DNA from: Mangifera indica | Taxonomy: Eukaryota > Streptophyta > Magnoliopsida > Sapindales > Anacardiaceae | DNA: 64,000 bases | Direction: 5' to 3' | Assembly: GCF_011075055.1 (NCBI RefSeq) | Contig: NC_058143.1 | Coordinates: forward strand, 15,515,057 to 15,579,056 | Shown: piece by piece, positions 24,501-34,667 of the stretch | How the letters are laid out: every line of letters starts with the position of its first letter | Numbering within the stretch: the first letter of the stretch is position 1 | Program-made: the position numbers and the translations under genes | Notes under the pieces: generated by a model | What the model was told of the DNA's origin: nothing | The model's database searches: none | The model's input: the letters and a program-made list of their open reading frames with translations, nothing else

Positions 24501-25209
24501 AAAAAATGTGTGAAACATGCCTCTAAATATGTCGAACCTTCGAGAATCACTTGAAGGTATGTATGCAATGATCGATTTTCTGTTTCCGAAACTTCTCTTA
24601 TAATAGTTTTCAATGAGAAAAATTGTCACAACAAGTTTTAGAGAGTAAATTTCGTCAATTTATAGGAGATTATTAGACTTTTATAAAAATCCAATAATCT
24701 AAACGCCAAAACTAAACAGTTTACTAAAATCTTTGAAGTGTATCAGACGTATCTTTATTGATTACTCAAACTCTACAAATTAAGATTCGGTTTTATTAAA
24801 CACAAAATATAATTAATTTTAGCCAAAGTAACAAAATTTTCTAACAAGTAGTCCTAGTTTCTTATTGATACTGAAACTTAACATTTGACAGTATTTTCTA
24901 CTTGTTTGTAGCATGCCCTGAAGCATTATTGCTTAGTATTCGATGCCATTTACACGCCAAAAGACACCAGACTCCTGAGGGAGGCAAAAGAAACTGGAGC
25001 CGTCATAGTTTATGGCACAGAAATGTTGATCCGCCAGGGGTTTGAACAATACAAGAACTTCACTGGTTTGCCCGGTATGACTAAACTAAACTTGTTAAAA
25101 ACTGAAATATATGAGCCTTTAGTCCATCATAATTCATTGGTTTTGCTTCGTTTTCAAATTTACAGCCCCAGAAGAACTGTTCAGGCAACTCATGGAGAAA
25201 CATGCATAA
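21562..25209 (+). CDS. DQD/SDH copy 2: canonical bifunctional 3-dehydroquinate dehydratase/shikimate dehydrogenase
   Basis: Catalyses steps 3 and 4 of the shikimate pathway: dehydroquinate to dehydroshikimate, then NADPH-dependent reduction to shikimate. Eleven exons: 21562-21576, 21775-22010, 22653-22758, 22913-23131, 23240-23586, 23670-23733, 23839-23944, 24025-24171, 24251-24399, 24912-25074 and 25166-25209. They total 1596 nt, 531 residues, with all phases consistent. The first coding exon is only 15 nt (MGSLP). Dehydratase half: EIRLD, His in SSHN (about residue 143), Schiff-base Lys in GADIVKIAT (about 170), GERG and SAPGQPT. Dehydrogenase half: GHSKSP (Ser 265 and 267), CTIPHK (Lys 314), GAIN (Asn 335), NTD (Asp 351), the GAGGAG Rossmann loop (387-392) and NRT (410-412), which reads the NADP phosphate. 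Every expected catalytic residue is present, so it is probably functional. There is no clear plastid transit peptide, so it could be a cytosolic isoform, or an upstream start may have been missed. Confidence 0.93.
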
Positions 25210-25529
25210 GAAGGAATCAGCTTGGTTTCACCAAAAATCTTTCTGTTTCCATGAAAGTTTAAACTGTTTAAAGTTTTGCATTGTAGGAGTGGCTGTTAAG
25301 TTGTATTGTTTGTATTAATAAATCTTCTGTAAGAACTCATAAATTCTCCAAATTTGCAATAACAGTTTTATATATCTATATTGGTAGCCTTCATGCTTGT
25401 TTTGATGATAATTTTGTTATTTGAAGTTAAATTTCTTGTTCAGAGAAATCAGTCTGGTTGTATGTGGAATGGAAGCAGAACTAAGCTATGCTATCAACGG
25501 CCTGTCTTTTTTTTCAAGTCTTTAGAATG
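25210..25529. other. 3' UTR and flank of DQD/SDH copy 2
   Basis: The first 100-150 bp are probably 3' UTR, with AATAAA-like words near 25316-25322. No other gene. Confidence 0.4.
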
Positions 25530-25860
25530 TGTCTTGGGGTTAAATTCGAATCGAGTTTATTTTTCAACGACTTTAAAATGAACCAACCCCAAATGAGCTC
25601 AAACGAGTTCAAACTGTTTGTCAAACTTGTAAACTAAAAAATTTGATATAAAATAATATTATTTTAAAAAATATATATTAAACAATGTTATTTTAATAAT
25701 AAATTTGTTAAAGTTTAGGTTCAAATCGAGCTTTAATCTAACCCAAACTTTTTTGTAGTTAGCTTAATAAACTCGAATTCAATTACTATAAATTAAGTTA
25801 AATTTTAATTTAATTTGATTCAAATTTAATTTGAATATCTTGTGAATCCAACATCGGGTC
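25530..25860. repeat. Degenerate AACTCGA/CAAACTTG-word repeat
   Basis: Same word style as 18841-19260: AATTCGAATCGAG, AAACGAGTTCAAAC and AAACTCGAATTC. Non-coding, probably an old non-autonomous element. Confidence 0.35.
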
Positions 25861-26104
25861 GTCCTGTTTGCGAATCCTAGACATATGACTTGTCGCTGTA
25901 TGATGTTAGCTAAATGACAAGTTGAAGCCAAAATTTTTTTGATTTTGAAGAAGAAAAATCCGGGAATTTTAAAATAATAAAAATTGCAGCACCAGAAAAG
26001 AATACTTGATCAAGAAGTGGGCAGATGGAATGATTAGATTTTTGTTAGGTTTGGAAAGTTTATATCTGAGTTTTTATGTATATATTATTTATATATAATT
26101 TTAA

Positions 26105-26130
26105 AATATATATATATATATATATATATA
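26105..26130. repeat. (TA)n microsatellite
   Basis: About 13 uninterrupted AT repeats. Confidence 0.9.
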
Positions 26131-26217
26131 GTTTTGTTGATCGTATATTTTATGGCATAATTAGGGTAAATAAATTTTGGGTGAAAATTTTAATTTAAAT
26201 TATTAAAAAATTATCAT

Positions 26218-26535
26218 AAATTTATTGATAAAACTATATACACTAAGTTTAAAAAATTCTATTAAATAACCATATAATATTTTATAATGTGATTAAGTAA
26301 TTTTAAATTAAAGATAAATTGATTTTTAATATATATCATCTAAATATATAATTTAACAATAAAGTATGAGTAATATTATAAGTATCTATTTTAACTATAC
26401 AAATATATACACATTCATATATATCATCCTGTGATTAAGTGTTACTTTTTTCTTAATTTAAAGTCATCATATCATGTAATAATACATATCAAATGTGTAC
26501 TCATTTATATATTCAAAGTAATACACATAATTTTA
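26218..26535. mobile_element. Two adjacent copies of the palindromic MITE family
   Basis: About 26218-26345 is truncated. About 26365-26530 has arms with ATATATCATCCTGTGATTAAG and ATCATATCATGTAATAATAC, and ends close to AGTAATATTA and AAAGTAATAC. This lies in the promoter-distal spacer between DQD/SDH copies 2 and 3. Confidence 0.5.
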
Positions 26536-27147
26536 TTAAATTAAATAAAACTTTCCATATAAATAAATAGTACTAATTTATCTATACGCAATTTATAATT
26601 AAATAATATAATTATTTATTTATTTATTTAATTTTCTTACAGTAAAATTTCACAACTAATATTACTCATTTTTATTATTTATTGAAAAAATAAAATAAAA
26701 GAAAAAGATGGCAGCCAATTGAATCAAACATTGGTAACCGCAGGTCAAAAATTAGGTAGAAGGTCAAAAACATACTTGGCCTAGCGGCAACATTACCTAA
26801 CTCGATAACACCTTTTGGTCTTATTGGTAAAATCAGATTTCAAGATTCTTATTTTTTTAATATAAATAAATAAATAAATGTTTGAGAGTTAGTTGTAAAT
26901 TGTAATTCAACTTCAAATTAATTTATATTTTTCAGTTTTTGAACAACAATAATATTAAAATTAAATTATTTGCCCAAATCAGCTAACGGTCTACTGAAAG
27001 TTGAGTAACATTTGTACTTACAAGTAGCAAAAATAAGCTTTATAAATGCCAACACCAGCTTCACCTCTTCTCTATTCTTTTCACATTTTCACTACCTAAC
27101 TCCCCTCACCAAATCCAGTCTCCCTCGCCTCTCCCTCTTCTCTCACA
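26536..27147. other. Upstream region of DQD/SDH copy 3
   Basis: Non-coding; A/T-rich distally. The last 100 bp form the leader, rich in CT (27060-27145). Confidence 0.4.
27041..27047 (+). promoter_or_regulatory. TATA box of DQD/SDH copy 3
   Basis: TATAAAT about 105 bp upstream of the ATG, followed by a CT-rich leader; same spacing as in copy 2. Confidence 0.55.
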
Positions 27148-30100
27148 ATGACTCTCGGCAGCGTTCCGGTAACATCACTTTCTCTTCCTCCAATTTATTT
27201 TTTTCGTTTTTTGGTTCTGTTTGTGACACTTACTGTTTGGTTGCTGAGAACTGGTTTTTCTGTAATATGGATTTCAACCTCCATGTCTAATATAATTTAA
27301 TATGGTATCAAAGTGAAAACAAAATGAATGAGACTAACACCTTGACTCAATCTTGGATATCAAATAGCAACACATCCAACCAAATAATGAGTCTAATAGT
27401 GGTTGCATTTGAATAGTGTGTCAGAGACTAAAAACTCTCGTACCAAAGGAAAACAATATAAATAAATAGCATATGAACGTAATAGATTGAACATTAAAAT
27501 CTTATTATTTCGAATATGAAGCCAAAAGGAGCAATTGTTTACTGTAACGGTTAAGTTTGGTGGATGAGTTCTACTTTTAGTATTTCTTGATTTTTGACGT
27601 GTGTTGTGTGTCTTGTTATGTTATGGTTAACTTTAGTTGGCTACTACGGATCTTAAAATTGTGGATGGAGGTAGAAAAAATTCGACATTGATATGTGCTC
27701 CGGTAATGGCGGAAACAGTTGATCAGATGCTGGTTCAGATGGGAAAGGCAAAAGAACTTGGCGCTGACCTGGTTGAAGTTCGCATTGATTATTTGAAGAA
27801 TTTCAGTCCTAGAAGTGATCTCAGTATCTTGATCAAACAAGCTCCTTTGCCTACTCTAATCACTTACAGGTAATGGCAAATTCATTGAAAGAATATAATT
27901 TTTAACTTGAAAGTTCTTTTTCGGAGTTTGAACCGAAATGAACTTTTGATTTTGGTGGGTTAAGGCTGAGTTTACCTGAGCTATGCCTTGTAAGTTGAAG
28001 TCCAAATGATAAAGATAAGGGAGTAGACGAAATGATGCTCTTTTATTTTTGGGATTTGCCTTGTATGAAAATCTAAATTTGACTTATTCAAATAGTTCTG
28101 TTCAACCCAATGATTGGGAGAGTTATCTTTGGCTAGAAAATTCAAAACTAAGGATGTGAAAGAAAATTTCTTTTGATCGTTAGCGTTTCTTCTGGTCTGA
28201 AGAAAATTGAAGACATTGAGTTCAACTAGCAATGTTTGGAGAACTAATTCAGCAAAAACTTTTATCATATTTTTGAATCAAATTTTAGTTTGTACCTGAG
28301 TCCTGATTATGTTGTTCAACATTTTTGGGGGAGAAATCTTACAGTTTTGGCTCAGAGTTCAAATCCTGTTAGCTCTTGACCTTATAGGTTCTTCTTTTGG
28401 TAGAGTGATATTATCATATATAAGAATATTCAAGTCCTTTTATTATGTTATGTGACAATCTAGATGTTAAATGTTTATGGATCATGCACCTTTCAGACCG
28501 AAATGGGAGGGCGGTGAGTATGATGGTGATGAAAGCAAACGGCAAGATGCACTCCGTATGGCCATAGAATTGGGAGCAAACTTTGTTGATGTTGAGCTCA
28601 AGGTTTATTTATTTATTTTTTAATTTTATCTATTTAAAACTATCATTGCTATATGCAAAAAATTGCTTTTGCCATCAGTTTAGTCATTATCTAACTAAAG
28701 GTTCCAATTTTTTCCACTTGAAGGTAGCTCAAGAGTTCTACAATTCCATTCGAGGGAAGAAGCCTGAAAAGGTCAAAATAATTGTTTCTTCCCACAATTA
28801 TGAAAATACTCCAACAGTTGAGGAGATTGGCAATCTTGTAGCAACAATACAGGCTACTGGAGCTGACATAGTGAAGGTTGCAACAACTGCTGTGGAGATC
28901 ACGGACAATGCAAGAATCTTTCAAGTACTTGTTCACTCTCAAGTAAGTATATGTTATGGAAAAAACGTTTTGCCTTTTCTAAGTCCTATTTTGTTAACTT
29001 CCTTTTTAGATACATGTAATGATTGACACATTTACAAAATTTGTAGGTCCCGACAATTGCAATTGCTATGGCTGAGAGGGGTTTAATGTCACGGATTCTT
29101 TCTGCTAAGTATGGGGGATTTCTCACTTTTGGTTCAATAGAGGCAGCACGGGTATCTGCCCCCGGGCAACCAACTATTACAGACTTGCTAGAGTTATACA
29201 ATTTCAGACTGATAGCTGCTGATACGAAAATACATGGAGTTATTGGAAAACCTATTGGCCATAGCAAAAGTCCTCATCTTTACAACTCTGCTTTTAGGGC
29301 TCTTGGATTTAATGGAATATATCTACCTTTGTTGGTTGATAGTGTTGCTAATTTTATCAACACTTTCTCATCCCCTGACTTTGTTGGATACAGGTAATAT
29401 ATCCTTGAGTATTTTATGAAACTTCAGCATTACATTAGCTAAGTCCAGTATCCACAGCAGAATGCAACTTTTTGAAAGGACAGTTTGGTTATTAAGTTTT
29501 ATGCTTATTTTTAGAATATGACTAGCACTAGAGTTAGTTGCAAAAGTTCATTTTCTTTAACAGCTGATTTTAAGGTTTTGAAATGATTTAGTTTCAGAAA
29601 ATGAAGAACTTAGCAAACTATAAACCATGCAGAAAATTGAATTCTGAATTATCTTTGAAGCATATGTTTTCTATCTTTCAATTCCCTGAGATGTCACAAG
29701 GTTTGCTTTCTTTTTGTCAATGAGTATAAATTGCTTGATTTATATGCAGTTACACAATTCCTCACAAAGAGGATGGACTAAGGTGTTGTGATGAGATTGA
29801 TCCCATTGCCAAGGTGACGGAACTTCTCTTTATAATTTCAAATGTTCATTCATTGTGCTATAATGTGTGCCAACAGTGCTAGTTCCATTGGTTTGGCATG
29901 TTTAATTTAATTTTTTACATCAAATCTTTTACAGGAAATCGGAGCCATTAGTTGCATGATCAGAAGACCAACTGATGGGAAGTTGATGGGTTACAATGTT
30001 GATTACCTTGGAGCTATTGCAGCTATTGAAGAGGCATTACAAGGTGTGTGTAATGCATTTAACGAGCAAATTGTTTAATACTATTTATTCAGCTTCAAGG

Positions 30101-30954
30101 TTTTAACTAATTACTTTTTCTTAATGCAGCATCAAATGGTGCCCCCGCATCTGGTTCCCCATTAGCTGGTAAATTATTTGTAGTCATGGGGGCTGGCGGC
30201 GCTGGGAAGGCACTTGCATATGGTGGATATGAGAAGGGAGCAAGAGTTGTAGTTGCCAATCGTACATATGGTGAGATTCTCTAATTTATTATACCATCAC
30301 AACATAATTTGACAACATCTTTGTATTGTACTTCTGGACCAGTTTATAGTAAGGTTCAAAGATATTTAATGGCTGAAATCAAGCACTTTTCTTGAGCACA
30401 GCGGAGTTGATGACTTGTAATTTCTTCTTTCAGCAAAAGCCAAAGAACTTGCCAGTAAAGTTGGAGGACAGGCTATAACTCTCGATGAATTAAAAGATTT
30501 CCATCCAGAAGAAGGAATGATTCTTGCAAATACAACATCAGTAGGAATGAAACCGAGGATTGAAGACTCTCCTTTACCAAAGGTTCGCCTCCCGTATCCA
30601 TTTTCCATCAAATTGCTTGTTTCATACAGTGAAGTTTACATCTTTTTCTCTTAATGATTCCAGGAAGCTCTCAAGTACTACTCTTTGGTCTTTGACGCCA
30701 TTTATACACCAAAATGGACGAGACTTCTACAAGAAGCAAAAGACTGTGGAGCTATTGTTGTTTTCGGAACGGAAATGTTCATCAATCAAGCATTTGTACA
30801 GGTTGAAAGGTTCACTGGGTTACCTGGTAAGATGAAGACATTAACCTTTAAAATCCTTTACTTGACTCTTTTTAATTTCTCATCATATTTGCTTTGTCTA
30901 TGTTCCGCAGCACCAAAACAACTGATGAGGGATGTGCTGGCAAGAAATACATAA
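27148..30954 (+). CDS. DQD/SDH copy 3: intact bifunctional enzyme with altered dehydrogenase pocket
   Basis: Eleven exons: 27148-27168, 27637-27869, 28497-28602, 28724-28942, 29047-29393, 29750-29813, 29935-30043, 30130-30270, 30434-30582, 30664-30826 and 30911-30954; 1596 nt, 531 residues, all in phase. As in copy 2, the first coding exon is tiny (21 nt). Dehydratase residues look complete: EVRID, SSHN (His about 144), GADIVKVAT (Lys about 171) and SAPGQPT. In the dehydrogenase half GHSKSP (Ser 266 and 268), YTIPHK (Lys 315), the GAGGAG loop and NRT are kept. However GAIN has become GAIS (residue 336), NTD has become NVD (352), and the Arg of the IRQA motif is Asn (INQA). The first two changes hit residues that contact shikimate hydroxyls in AroE-type enzymes. 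The gene is therefore probably expressed and folded, with changed dehydrogenase kinetics or product (for example oxidation of dehydroshikimate towards gallate). That function is inference. Confidence 0.92.
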
Positions 30955-31259
30955 GTCAGAATTTTTTTTCTGGTTAATCTTTGTTTCTACACTGCAGCAA
31001 ATTCATCCTAGGTCCGAATTTTCGCAATCAGCTGTTGTAGTAATAAATCCCCGTTTTCTCTGTCGATGGAAACATTGTGAGCCTGAATCTTGAAGCTTAT
31101 CAAGCTTATGTTCGGGTGATAGTTCAATACCGTGATAATTTTTATGTAGTTTTCCCATATTCTGGAATGAAGTTCTTGTTGTTTTAAGAAGAATTAAAAA
31201 AAAAAAAAAAAGCAGCTTTCTAGAAACTGAAAAATAAAAGTGAAAATTTAGATAATTTG
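30955..31259. other. 3' UTR and flank of DQD/SDH copy 3
   Basis: Likely 3' UTR up to about 31200, ending in an A-run near 31195-31211. No separate gene. Confidence 0.35.
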
Positions 31260-31760
31260 CAATTGGCAAACATACCCATCATTCATCTTCATCATCTATT
31301 ATTCTGGATAACAGGACAGTTTAGTTTCTTAGGTTGATCAAGTACTGCTCCAAGCATCTGTTAATGATTTGTATCTGTCCATATATTTGTGCGTGATACG
31401 TTGAGCTTATAAGCAATTTGGTGCTGTGAATTTGGAAATTTTTTACAAAATGTTACTAGTGAAGATTGGCTCACAATAATGGTGTTTGGAAGCATGTAGC
31501 TTGAAAACATTATCCATGAATGCTTGAGCCACCTCCAATGGACTATATGGATGTTTGAGTTTACTAAGATGATCAAACACCACAAATATTACATCCTTGC
31601 AGTGTATTAGGAATGGCTAATACTAGTATTGTTGTCGTTAGCATACTTGAGTTCTTGGAAAGTTGGTGTTGCTTCAGGCGTCCAAATAAATGCATCATGT
31701 CACGGCTCAAGATTGGTGAGCGTGGCAGAGACTTGGGCAGAAATGGTGCATAGGTGTTTC
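31260..31760 (-). mobile_element. Decayed Ty3/Gypsy remnant (RT-RNase H junction and integrase)
   Basis: Minus-strand translation gives a WTPEATPTFQELK-like word near 31640-31700 (the RT/RNase H connection). Between about 31420 and 31610 it gives an integrase-like stretch with FDHLSKLKHP, VAQAFMDNV, KLHAS and PIFTSN, broken by stops and missing the intervening RNase H part. No LTRs found. Non-functional. Confidence 0.6.
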
Positions 31761-33490
31761 GATGGGTGAGTGTGTGAGGTTGTTGGTTTTGTAGATTTGT
31801 TGTTACTTATTGAAGGTGCTCCAGCCACGAGATGTGCACAATGAAGCTGGGAAGTGACATTGAAAAGAGACCAGATCATCTTTGCACAAATTGGTGAACT
31901 GTTCTTCTAATGAGGACAAAACTAATGATCCTGAGTCATAATATAGATATATGCAATACTGATCTTGAGAAGATAGTATCAGAAATTTTGCACACGCAAA
32001 TAAAAAAGTTAGACGATAACAATCATATTTCATTTTCCTTCTTAGTTTAGAAAACTAACAATTTTTTTCCAAAATTAAACTTTGAAAAGTTACATTTTTC
32101 CCTTTCTTTATCAAAATTCCCCCAATGCTCTCTCCCTCAGGCAATCAAACTCCCTTTCTCTAGATGTCCCCCTCCTCTAGCGTTTTCACAATTGAACAAA
32201 AAATGAATCAATTACCTATATAATTTTTAATTGACTAAAACCAAACATCAATTTAAAGAAATGCCATAAACTCAACAAATAACACATTGTAAAGTAGTTT
32301 TTTTTTTAACTATCGGATTGAACCTAGGTAAAAATTTTGTTCTCTTTTTTTTTCTCCTACCTTATTCATATTACACTATAGTTGGTATCAAGATCTTTTA
32401 TCGTATCCTCAACATTGCCACCATAGTCTAACTTGAAAATGACTTTTAGTTGTATATTTTGGTTGATGACGAGAAATCTCATCAACAAGTTAGCAAAAGA
32501 GGATAGACCTTATCTTTGTATTTAACCATTGTAGATTTTGATTATCCAATGCACCAACCCTCGTGATAGTTCTCAGAAGGTGGCATAGAAAAGCCTTAAA
32601 TAACCAAACATTAGAGGCATTTGATAAAACTTGGGACAATCTTACTCAACAGTTATAAGTCAACCAATCTCCACGATTGACACGTAACAGTATAATAATA
32701 TCTTGGTTGCTCAACAAAAGCCAACATAGGGCAATTCCTCCTATATTGCCCTACAAACAATAATGCTACCATAGTGGCATATACATCATTATGAGGACTT
32801 GTCCCTAGAAGGGAAGCAATTACAGAAGGATTGACACCCCCTTTAACCATTACTTGCACTTATCACTAATGAAAACAATGAAATACTAATGATCATGAGA
32901 TCTTTAATCCTCACATTGTACCACACACCAAAATCTAATGAATCTCAATAGAGACCCCCTCTATAAGGAAGATGTCAAAACACTACTGAGTGTTAGATAT
33001 CACATCTTACTTAACAAAGCTAAAATATTTTAATATATATTAGTCAAAACACAGTTGTTTTGATTTATTTGAATCAAACTTGTTAGGTTCATGAGTTTGA
33101 TGAGCCAAATACCTCAAACTCATGCTTGAACTCGAAAATACAAAGTCCAATATTCTTGAGCTTGAGTTGAAACTTGAAATCGAACCAACTTTGCTTTAAT
33201 TCACCCCTAATTGGATCTAGGCCATTACAAAGATGGAAATTCAATTAAAATTTTTTAATTTTGAGTCTAAGTATGGTCCATAATATATAATTGTCATTTG
33301 TCCTTATGTCATGGTTATATTTAAAAAAATATGATTTGGGCCATAAGTCCGGCCCATTATTAATATCATTATCTTCTCAAACATCGATTTTCTAAAAGGG
33401 CAAAAAATAAATTATTAAATGGAAGAGTAATGCACCACCAACCAAAAAATATTGGTATCAAAACTTGAAAAACCCCAAAATATTTGGGTA
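31761..33490. other. Intergenic DNA with retroelement-like debris
   Basis: No gene seen. TTGGTATCAAGATC near 32382 resembles a Copia primer-binding site without a supporting LTR. About 32040-32120 shares words with the long-TIR family. About 33080-33200 has the CTCAAACTC/CTTGAACTCG word repeat. Confidence 0.35.
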
Positions 33491-34667
33491 AAAAAAAAAT
33501 AAAAAAATTTCAGAGAATTCTGATTCCCTCCTTCCCCCAAAAATTCCCTCCCTCTGATTCCAAATATTTATGCTTACTGTCAACTCAACGACTATTCTCC
33601 CTTCAATTCTCTCCGTACTTGTTTTCAAATTTTCTAGGGTTTGTTTTTCTTACTTTAATTTCTAAAATAATCTCTTATTTTGTTAATTTTCCTTTCGCTT
33701 TACTGCTGACTTGCATTTGACTTGTGAGTCTGTTGTTCGCTTTATAGCTGCTGGTGTTGTGTTTGAGTTTGTATATGTTCTGCTTTTGCTGTTGTGTTAT
33801 CTGTGTTTTAATCATTTATATTTTGGGTTTAAGTTTTGTTAAATTGCATTGTTTACTGTTCTCATTTTTGCCTCTTTTGTTTTTTATTTAGATTGTTTTC
33901 AGTTTTCGTTGCTTTTTCATATGTTTTGATGTCTGCTTGGTTTAGTTTTATTGTCAGGAGGTAAATAGTTTGACAGATTATTTGATTTAGTTCTCGTTTT
34001 TTGTTATATATACACTCACACATCGACAAAACTGAAATTTATAAATTGATATGTTTAAAGTGGCTGTTTCGCAGAAATTGACTGTGTTTTTCTTGTGTTT
34101 GAGCTATTTTGTAATGCTTTAATGTGATTTTTGGACTTCGAAATTCAACATTGTTTTGCTTGCATGAGGTTATGGAACTTCTGGTTTGAGCTTTTCTTTT
34201 AATTAAATTTGAATGGATTTGTCTTATTTTATTTGAAACTGTTTCTTTGGAATTAATCTAGAATTATTATTTTAGGTTTCACTTAATCAGTATTTATTAC
34301 CTGTGATTTTCTTTGCAGGTCTATATATAGAGTTTGCTAGGGAGTGTTGTTTGGATTACTGAGGTTGCTTTGACAGCTTTCTCGGAGGTGAAGGAGAATT
34401 GTGTTCTGTCTTATTTGCTTAATTCCCTTTTATGATTCACAATATCTTCATAATTGTACTTACATGAATGGTGGGTAATTTTTGTGTATCTTTCATGTCA
34501 AAGTTGATAGGTAAAGAATTCATGGGTTGGTCAAACTGAAAGCTTTTTGACTTATATTGGTTTAGGTAGAAGATTTTGGATGATTGGTGGTTGGTGAAGA
34601 TTCTGGATTCAGGGAAAGAGAAGTTGAGTGAGTTGAAAGTTTTAGTTGGTTGGGTTGCAAATTAATT
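33491..34667 (+). promoter_or_regulatory. Promoter and spliced 5' leader of the J-domain gene (inferred)
   Basis: CT-rich sequence at 33520-33640 looks like a first untranslated exon. Likely leader introns end at TTTGCAG (34319) and possibly TTTAG (34565). T-rich intron-like sequence lies between. Exact exon ends need transcript data. Confidence 0.4.

Noticed and set aside
27296..27312. Copia primer-site-like TGGTATCAAAGTG in intron 1 of DQD/SDH copy 3
   Set aside because: No LTR or internal coding sequence beside it.
34650..34667. Six extra codons in frame before the J-domain ATG
   Set aside because: They begin at TTG; the ATG at 34668 gives the normal family N-terminus.
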